A stretch of DNA of 27,630 nucleotides from a virus. Location of the stretch: positions 6,853 to 34,482 of IMG/VR virus record IMGVR_UViG_3300016486_000019. One strand, written 5' to 3'. The position numbers and the translations under genes were made by a program. A model generated the notes under the pieces. The model ran no database searches. It worked only from the letters and a program-made list of their open reading frames with translations, and was not told where the DNA came from. Positions 22,820 through 27,630 of this stretch are shown here, piece by piece; within the stretch, counting starts at the first letter, position 1; every line of letters begins with the position of its first letter.

Positions 22820-23472
22820 ACGCAAATATACCTGTAATAGAATGTTATGTTAGGGGTAATTTTTTAAGAGATCAAAAAGATTCACACGACAAATACTTTG
22901 AGGTTGGTGTATTTGGATTTAGTTCTATACCAAACAGAGTACCTATGTTTCATTTCTTAATGGAAGATGGTGGGCTATGGTGGAGAGCACCTATATCAGC
23001 TTTCTGTTCTAAGCCTGGAGTAAAAGAATTACCATTAGATGAGTTAGTAATGTGGGATAGTTTTAGTTATAATGTAAGTGTTACAACTTTTTATGAACTA
23101 GCTGGTGCTACTATGCAATACACATCTAGACGTAAAGTAAAACGTAAAGGTAAATACTTATTTACAATAGATTGGTGTGCAGGAGATTTTAATGAATTAA
23201 ATTTTGGTTATGCAGAGAAACCAGATCAACATAAATGTGGTCATGTGATTGCATTAGATGATGGGAACTATGCAATACAGCCAAACAATAGACTTAAAAT
23301 GTTTGATGCATCTATGGGTGTTGACCCAAACAAAAATTTAATTAATAGATTAGTAAGTAGTAAGATATACTCTGTAGAAAATTCATCTAAATGGATTACA
23401 GATGAACATGAGGAAGGAAGCTACGATTATAAAATTAGAAATTTAGAGGAGGAAAACGATGACAGTGAATAA
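22807..23472 (+). CDS. Conserved marine phage protein, unknown function
   Basis: The ATG overlaps the endolysin end by 13 bases. The 221-residue product starts MAYLNANIPVIECYVRGNFL and has aromatic-rich segments (MFHFLMEDGGLWWRAPISAF, LVMWDSFSYNVSVTTFYEL), a basic patch SRRKVKRKGKYLF, then FTIDWCAGD and QHKCGHVIALDDGNYAIQPN, and a very acidic C-terminus. I recognise this combination as a conserved unknown of marine phages. It has no signal peptide and no membrane helix. The sparse Cys/His (WCAGD, HKCGH) might hold a metal but do not form a standard motif. Confidence 0.6.
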   Translation: MAYLNANIPVIECYVRGNFLRDQKDSHDKYFEVGVFGFSSIPNRVPMFHFLMEDGGLWWRAPISAFCSKPGVKELPLDELVMWDSFSYNVSVTTFYELAGATMQYTSRRKVKRKGKYLFTIDWCAGDFNELNFGYAEKPDQHKCGHVIALDDGNYAIQPNNRLKMFDASMGVDPNKNLINRLVSSKIYSVENSSKWITDEHEEGSYDYKIRNLEEENDDSE

Positions 23473-23629
23473 AGCAAACAACTATACTCAACCTGGTAAA
23501 AGAAAACAAATATTTAATAGAATAAAAGGTTCAGCAACTCAAGGTACAGCTGCTGGAAAATGGTCTGCAAGAAAAGCACAAGCATTAGCTAAAGCTTATA
23601 AGAAAGCAGGTGGAGGCTATAAATCATAA
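23459..23629 (+). CDS. Small very basic protein (56 aa), first of three
   Basis: An ATG inside the end of the preceding gene, with GAGGAGGAAAA as a strong ribosome site, opens a 56-residue frame. It contains QPGKRKQIFNRIKGS, GTAAGKWSARKAQALAKAYK and ends KAGGGYKS. The (P)GKRK...GQ/GKWSARKAQ-x-x-x-x-Y-K-x-A-G-G-G-Y-K pattern is widespread in marine phages and also in some large DNA viruses. About 30 percent of residues are Lys or Arg, suggesting DNA or RNA binding or packaging into virions. The stop overlaps the next ATG. Confidence 0.6.
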   Translation: MTVNKANNYTQPGKRKQIFNRIKGSATQGTAAGKWSARKAQALAKAYKKAGGGYKS

Positions 23630-23877
23630 TGGCATTAGCAAAATCACAAAGAAGTTTACAGGCTTGGGGCAAACAGAAATGGAGAACAAAATCTGGTAAG
23701 CCTTCAAGTAAAACAGGTGAAAGATATCTACCTGCAAAAGCAATTAAATCTTTATCATCTTCTCAATATGCAGCTACAACTGCAGCTAAAAGAAAAGGTA
23801 AAGCAGCAGGTAAACAATTTGTTAAACAGCCTAAGAGTATAGCAAACAAAGTAAAACCATATAGGAGTTTTGCATAA
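23629..23877 (+). CDS. Small basic protein, DUF5872-like, second of three
   Basis: The 82-residue product begins MALAKSQRSLQAWGKQKWRT and continues with SGKPSSKTGERYLPAKAIKS, LSSSQYAATTAAKRKGKAAG and KQFVKQPKSIA. The K-S-Q-x-S-L-x-x-W-x-x-Q-K-W-R-T...R-Y-L-P...F-V-x-Q-P pattern is the one I associate with DUF5872; the name should be checked. It is highly basic with no membrane segment. Start and stop both overlap neighbours (TAATG). The three-gene run suggests co-function, perhaps in nucleic acid binding in the virion or infected cell. Confidence 0.65.
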   Translation: MALAKSQRSLQAWGKQKWRTKSGKPSSKTGERYLPAKAIKSLSSSQYAATTAAKRKGKAAGKQFVKQPKSIANKVKPYRSFA

Positions 23878-24122
23878 TGGCTAAAGCAGCATGGACTAGA
23901 AAGGAAGGTCAGAACTCTAAGGGTGGACTAAACCAGAAAGGAAGAGATAGTTATAACAGAGAAACTGGTGGTAATTTAAAAGCACCACAACCTGAGGGTG
24001 GCTCAAGAAGAGATTCTTTTTGTGCACGTATGCGTGGTATGAAGAAGAAACTTACTTCAAAGAAAACTGCTAATGATCCTCAGAGTAGAATTAATAAAGC
24101 TTTAAGAGCATGGAATTGTTAA
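23877..24122 (+). CDS. Small basic protein, DUF6321-like, third of three
   Basis: The 81-residue product starts MAKAAWTRKEGQNSKGGLNQ, with KGRDSYNRETGG, then SRRDSFCARMRGMKKKLTS and ANDPQSRINKALRAWNC at the end. The G-Q-N-x-K-G-G-L-N...S-F-C-A-R-M-x-G-M-K-K...A-N-D-P-x-S-R-I-N-K-A-L-R-x-W-x-C pattern is strongly conserved in marine phages and is what I know as DUF6321. Two Cys, one at the extreme C-terminus, could pair. The conserved region is basic and helical. Function is unknown; coupling with its neighbours suggests they act together. Confidence 0.65.
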   Translation: MAKAAWTRKEGQNSKGGLNQKGRDSYNRETGGNLKAPQPEGGSRRDSFCARMRGMKKKLTSKKTANDPQSRINKALRAWNC

Positions 24123-26714
24123 ATGGTAGCACTAGCAGCACAGCCAATACTAACAACTATAGGTAGAGTTGCAGTACCTAAACTAGCAGATACACTAGTA
24201 AGAACTGGTGCTAATAAATTTGTTAAACAGTATGGTCAAAAAGCTTTTGAAGCTGTACTAGGTACAACTGCAGGTCTTAAAGCTTACAAAGAAACTGAAG
24301 AATATTTAACTGAATATCTTAATCACATAGATAGTGGTGGAGATGAAGGATCTTTTGTACCTAAAGGTAGTATGCCAGGTACAGATAGAATGACACAGAT
24401 GGATGATGCAATGGCAGTACCTAATGTAAATGAAAGTGTACGAGAAACAGGACAAGGTTTAGTTATAGGTGGAGAAGCTAAAGAAATCCTACCACCACCA
24501 GAACCTTTTAGTACACCCATAGATAGTCAGACAGCTACAATATTATCAACACCTATTCCAGAAAAAGTAGATACAACTTTATCTACTCCTATCCCAGAAA
24601 AAATAGATACAAAAGAATCTTTTCCAGATCAATCTGGAGAATTAAATAAACCTATAATATATAATAAAGATGATGTATCAAAACAAACTAAAGATTTAGT
24701 ACCAGAAAAAGCAGAACTTGGACCTCTATCTGCAGTAGAAAAACAAACAGCATTAGCACTTAAGGGTGACAAACCAGATTTTTATTCAAGGGCTGTTGAA
24801 GCTATTGAAAATGCTAAACAAGATAAATCTACTAAAGGTAAGTGGAAAAGTATTGTACAGAGTAACTCTACTAAAGAAGAAATAAAGTACTTAGGCTTAG
24901 ACAAATACTTGCAAGGTAATGAATCTATAACTAAACAAGAGTTGTTAGATTTTGTAGATCAAAAAAATATTGCAGATAAATTAAATGTAATTGAAGTACC
25001 TTTGGCAGATCAGCTTGATTTTTCACAGTATTCTATTGGTGGTGCAGGTGGTAAGAGGGCTGGTGCTAGTGAAAGTACTAGAGAAGTATTAGGTGCAGGT
25101 AATGCTGAACTTCCTACAATGAAAGGGTATAAATCTACTGTAGAGCAATATGTTTTTCAAGTAGGTGGAGTAGATATAGGTATGGCTGATACAGCACACT
25201 TTCCTGAAAAATATGCAAAGGATACTATAGCACATGCTAGAGCACAAACAGGATACTTTAATGCAGATGCTGTAGAAAAAAGATTAGATTTAAAAGAAGC
25301 TGATGGAGAAAAATTAACTAACAATGATAAAGTTTTAAAAAATGCATCTAGACAATTAGAAGATACTTTTATTATAGACGAAATACAATCTGATATGATA
25401 CAAGATAGGCAAAAAAAAGGAACTAAAGAAGATTTTGTTATAATAAAAGGCAAAGATATAACACCAGAATTTATAAAAAAAAATTATCCTAATTATAATA
25501 TTAAAAATGAACCCTTAGATATACTAGTAGGTAAATCTTTAGATGAACTTAAAGAAAGGAATATTCAAAATAATTATAATGTTTTATATTCTGTAGATAG
25601 CACTACAGGTGTATCAGCACCAGAAGTTAGATTACAAGATAGCCGTTATTATGTTTTTGATAAGGGTAAATTAGTTTCTAAACTATCTTTTGATTTACAA
25701 AGCAGTGCACAGAAAGTGGTAGAAGATGAGGGACTAAACCCACTACCTATAACTGAATCTAAAAAGTATGTAGAGCTAGTATTAAATGCTATGATAAAAA
25801 AAGCAGTAGAAAAAAATTTAGATAGTATTGGTATAACTAATGGTCAGATACAATATGATAGATATACAGGTCAGCCTATTGAAGATAAAGAAGGATTAAA
25901 AAAATTTTATGATGAGATTGTATATAAACAATTAGAAAAAGTTGCTGATAAATACAACGTAAAATTAGAAACTGTTAAGTTACCTGGTAAAGGGGAGATA
26001 AAAGAATTTGATGATATAGGTTTAAATGAACCTACAGAATCAGGAGACGGTGCAGCAATAACTCGTAGAGCATCTAGAGCAATAAGAAATGGATTTGTTT
26101 TACGTAAAATTTCTGGTAATTTATTAGCTAGTACATTGGATGATTTAATTCAAGGTAGATTTGAAGATCCTGAAAGAGCTAATAATCCTGGTGCAGTGTT
26201 ACCAAATTATACAAGTATACTTACTGATACTGGTGTAGCATCTGGAGATATGGTATTAGAAAATTTAATTGAGGATAGTGCAGATACAGATGGTGATAAA
26301 AATTATTATATATGGGTAGCACCTAATACTCCAATAGATACTGCAATACAAGAAGGCACAGATCGGTATTCATCTTTGTCTGGTATATGGGATATTGAAG
26401 ATATAAATTTGCAAATGCCTATTTCACCAGCTATACAAACTGAAGGTGCAGATTTTGTACAAACTATTAGAGAAAATGAAGGAAGAGATCTTACAGATTA
26501 TTTTGATGAGTACGAACACTCAGTTAATAATTCAGTAGATGTAAATAACTATAATAATTATATAAATAATTTTTATAATAAAGAAAATGTTAATATTGGA
26601 TATAGTCATGAGATTATAAAAATGCCTTTACCTAAGAAACTCCAAAAGGATATACTAAGCAAGCCTATTAAACTTAGTAAACTTAAAACACAAACAAACA
26701 AAATGTTAACATAA
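24123..26714 (+). CDS. Large polyvalent-type protein (863 aa)
   Basis: The N-terminus is hydrophobic and Ala-rich (ALAAQPILTTIGRVAVPKLA), followed by an acidic Pro-rich linker containing STPIPEK twice (142-148 and 154-160). Residues 239-290 (GKWKSIVQSNSTKEEIKYLG then ITKQELLDFVDQ) and the region HFPEKYAKDTIAHARAQTGY (359-378) with FIIDEIQSDMIQD (416-428) match patterns of polyvalent phage and conjugative-element proteins. They are followed by KKYVELVLNAMIKKAVEKN (547-565) and DSIGITNGQ. Such domains occur in giant proteins that enter the cell with the DNA. The C-terminal 200 residues are not recognised. An injected effector or virion component is the best guess. Confidence 0.6.
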   Translation: MVALAAQPILTTIGRVAVPKLADTLVRTGANKFVKQYGQKAFEAVLGTTAGLKAYKETEEYLTEYLNHIDSGGDEGSFVPKGSMPGTDRMTQMDDAMAVPNVNESVRETGQGLVIGGEAKEILPPPEPFSTPIDSQTATILSTPIPEKVDTTLSTPIPEKIDTKESFPDQSGELNKPIIYNKDDVSKQTKDLVPEKAELGPLSAVEKQTALALKGDKPDFYSRAVEAIENAKQDKSTKGKWKSIVQSNSTKEEIKYLGLDKYLQGNESITKQELLDFVDQKNIADKLNVIEVPLADQLDFSQYSIGGAGGKRAGASESTREVLGAGNAELPTMKGYKSTVEQYVFQVGGVDIGMADTAHFPEKYAKDTIAHARAQTGYFNADAVEKRLDLKEADGEKLTNNDKVLKNASRQLEDTFIIDEIQSDMIQDRQKKGTKEDFVIIKGKDITPEFIKKNYPNYNIKNEPLDILVGKSLDELKERNIQNNYNVLYSVDSTTGVSAPEVRLQDSRYYVFDKGKLVSKLSFDLQSSAQKVVEDEGLNPLPITESKKYVELVLNAMIKKAVEKNLDSIGITNGQIQYDRYTGQPIEDKEGLKKFYDEIVYKQLEKVADKYNVKLETVKLPGKGEIKEFDDIGLNEPTESGDGAAITRRASRAIRNGFVLRKISGNLLASTLDDLIQGRFEDPERANNPGAVLPNYTSILTDTGVASGDMVLENLIEDSADTDGDKNYYIWVAPNTPIDTAIQEGTDRYSSLSGIWDIEDINLQMPISPAIQTEGADFVQTIRENEGRDLTDYFDEYEHSVNNSVDVNNYNNYINNFYNKENVNIGYSHEIIKMPLPKKLQKDILSKPIKLSKLKTQTNKMLT

Positions 26715-26718
26715 TATT

Positions 26719-26886
26719 ATGAGAGATACAAAACTTATTGATGCATACATAGCAAAAGAAAATAAAGACAAGAGAGAAAAAGAATTGTTTAAAGTTTTAA
26801 AAAAAGAAGTAGAGACAGGTGCTAATGGCACACAGAATTATATAATAAAAAAAGGTATTAATAAAAATACAATAGCTAAGACATAA
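26719..26886 (+). CDS. Small Lys-rich hypothetical protein (55 aa)
   Basis: The last plus-strand gene starts four bases after the polyvalent gene. The 55-residue product MRDTKLIDAYIAKENKDKRE continues with LFKVLKKEVETGANGT and ends IIKKGINKNTIAKT. It is highly charged and helical in the first half. No ribosome site stands out and no family is recognised. The stop codon lies in the A-tract of the minus-strand terminator. Weak support comes from tight packing and gene-like composition. Confidence 0.4.
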   Translation: MRDTKLIDAYIAKENKDKREKELFKVLKKEVETGANGTQNYIIKKGINKNTIAKT

Positions 26887-26910
26887 AAAAGGGGAAGCGT
26901 GAACTTCCCC
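26885..26910 (-). terminator. Rho-independent terminator of the minus-strand operon
   Basis: On the minus strand this reads GGGGAAG (26910-26904), loop TTCACG, CTTCCCC (26897-26891), then six T (26890-26885). The seven-pair GC-rich stem followed by a U-tract is a textbook intrinsic terminator for transcription coming from the minus-strand genes at 26978-27630. It overlaps the stop codon of the last plus-strand gene. Confidence 0.85.
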
Positions 26911-26929
26911 CAAGGTTTAGCAACACAGG

Positions 26930-26952
26930 GCTCTTTAAGGGAGCTTTTTTTT
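26930..26952 (+). terminator. Rho-independent terminator of the plus-strand late operon
   Basis: GCTCTT (26930-26935), loop TAA, GGGAGC (26939-26944) forms a six-pair stem with two G-U pairs, followed directly by eight T (26945-26952). It ends transcription of the plus-strand operon, just past the oppositely oriented terminator at 26885-26910. The 25 bases from 26953 to the first minus-strand stop hold nothing I can identify. Confidence 0.85.
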
Positions 26953-26977
26953 GGTGCAACTTCTTCAGACCAAAACT

Positions 26978-27211
26978 TTAAATTTTCTGAATCATTTCCT
27001 TAATGTCATCCTCTAGTTTTTTACCCGTAGAGTTAGCATGGTTAATAATTGCTGCACAAAGATTAGCTTGGTACTTAAAATCTTTAAGTGCTTCTCTTAT
27101 TTTACCCACGGGTTTTCCACCATAGTCAATCACAATTGAATTGTTTTTATTTAAACCTATCTTTAGTTCAAACAATAAACCTGTCTTATGTATTGAATTA
27201 TTTTTTTCCAT
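26978..27211 (-). CDS. Small conserved-type hypothetical protein (77 aa)
   Basis: The frame is open to 27250, but I start it at the ATG at 27211 because AGGTGA lies six bases before it on the minus strand, inside the preceding gene. The product begins MEKNNSIHKTGLLFELKIGL, has a short beta-like middle (IVIDYGGKPVGKIREAL) and a helical end (KLEDDIKEMIQKI). It is last in the minus-strand operon, before the terminator. No family recognised; small early or regulatory phage proteins often look like this. Confidence 0.55.
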   Translation of the reverse strand: MEKNNSIHKTGLLFELKIGLNKNNSIVIDYGGKPVGKIREALKDFKYQANLCAAIINHANSTGKKLEDDIKEMIQKI

Positions 27212-27401
27212 TGGTATCACCTGTTTGTTTCTTAACAAAGTCTGCACCAATGCTAGGATCTAGTTGATTTAATCTACTTAACATATTCATAAGCTGTACT
27301 ACTTCAGCGTAAGGTCTAGTCATTAGGTACCTCATTATATCTTGTAGCTGTATTGAGTCTATTAAATATGTTCTTGATCCTGTCTTTTCATTCTCTTTCA
27401 T
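27198..27401 (-). CDS. Small helical hypothetical protein (67 aa)
   Basis: The 67-residue product MKENEKTGSRTYLIDSIQLQ continues with DIMRYLMTRPYAEVVQLMNM and ends DFVKKQTGDTNGKK. It looks all-helical with a central amphipathic segment. It overlaps the next gene by 14 bases and the previous by four, with AAAGGGA before the start. I recognise the RTYLID...LMTRPY(A)EV pattern as occurring in marine phages, function unknown. Orientation opposite to the virion genes suggests membership of the early or middle gene set. Confidence 0.6.
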   Translation of the reverse strand: MKENEKTGSRTYLIDSIQLQDIMRYLMTRPYAEVVQLMNMLSRLNQLDPSIGADFVKKQTGDTNGKK

Positions 27402-27583
27402 ACGTTCCCTTTAAATTGATAATACTTATCTTCAATAAAATCTGCATTAATAAAGTATACATTATCTACCCTACTAAACTCATCTTCTGCATCTCTTATT
27501 GTTTGATTTAATGTTCTTCCTTTTTCTATACACTCATACACAAAGGCTTCCACCTCTAGTAGTGCGTTCTTAACTGCCCCCAT
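27398..27583 (-). CDS. Small acidic conserved phage protein (61 aa)
   Basis: A strong AGGAGG lies a few bases before the ATG on the minus strand. The 61-residue product MGAVKNALLEVEAFVYECIE continues with KGRTLNQTIRDAEDEFSRVD and ends NADFIEDKYYQFKGNV. I recognise this M-G-A-V-K-N-A-L-L-E-V-E opening as a conserved marine phage protein of unknown role, normally following a gene ending as the one upstream does here. It is helical, acidic and without membrane segments. Confidence 0.65.
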   Translation of the reverse strand: MGAVKNALLEVEAFVYECIEKGRTLNQTIRDAEDEFSRVDNVYFINADFIEDKYYQFKGNV

Positions 27584-27630
27584 TTTTAACCTCCTGTACT
27601 AATCTATTTAAATACCATTGTGCCTTCTCT
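27570..27630 (-). CDS. C-terminal end of a minus-strand gene, cut by window
   Basis: Reading inward from the window end on the minus strand, one frame gives EKAQWYLNRLVQEVKNGGS followed by TAA at 27572-27570. It overlaps the start of the next gene by 14 bases and contains that gene's ribosome site in the codons for Gln-Glu-Val. The rest of the gene lies outside the window. Overlap and a sensible helical C-terminus support it as coding; the product cannot be named. Confidence 0.5.
   Translation of the reverse strand, partial: EKAQWYLNRLVQEVKNGGS

Noticed and set aside
27212-27250. Upstream start of the last minus-strand gene at 27250
   Set aside because: The ATG at 27211 has an AGGTGA ribosome site at good spacing; the longer version would overlap the preceding gene by 53 bases without need.
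1-27630. tRNA genes, CRISPR arrays, insertion sequences, integrase or attachment sites
   Set aside because: None was seen on either strand: no cloverleaf-like sequence, spaced repeat array, transposase or recombinase motif.

Overview
The window reads as the late region of a lytic, short-tailed (podovirus-like) double-stranded DNA phage. The DNA is strongly AT-rich by eye, genes are packed with stop/start overlaps (TAATG or ATGA at about ten junctions), and there is no rRNA, tRNA, integrase, transposase, CRISPR array or metabolic operon. The proteins resemble families I know from uncultivated marine phages, especially those attributed to SAR11 and SAR116 hosts. The host assignment is inference: nothing in the window proves it. 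Terminase, portal and replication genes are not visible and presumably lie outside.

Layout. Positions 1-4206 hold the end of a structural gene cut by the window start, a small acidic protein, a possible structured leader RNA, the scaffold, the major capsid protein and a small capsid-associated protein, closed by a strong hairpin at 4222-4243. Positions 4277-7267 hold two tiny coiled-coil ORFs and the tail-tube/gatekeeper and nozzle genes; the gatekeeper carries an inserted sugar-binding-like domain. Positions 7268-11634 hold fibre and adhesin genes, including three tandem paralogues, then a probable tail assembly chaperone. Positions 11634-18781 hold a tiny basic protein and the internal-virion/ejection set, ending in a 1244-residue ejection protein. 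Positions 18781-22819 form a lysis and membrane cassette: several proteins under 65 residues, a holin candidate, two secreted proteins, a coiled-coil membrane protein and an M15 peptidase endolysin. Positions 22807-26886 hold conserved marine-phage unknowns, three small very basic proteins and an 863-residue polyvalent-type protein. Two terminators facing opposite ways (26885-26952) end the plus-strand late operon and a minus-strand operon of small genes running to the window end.

Points of most interest: two genes (11771-13145 and 20553-22045) each split into two frames at slippery sequence, one at a heptamer identical to the classic A_AAA_AAG site; the structured leader before the scaffold gene; the triplicated adhesin with localised variable segments; and the polyvalent-type protein in a late operon. 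Function calls rest on recognition of sequence patterns and gene order; no database search was possible.
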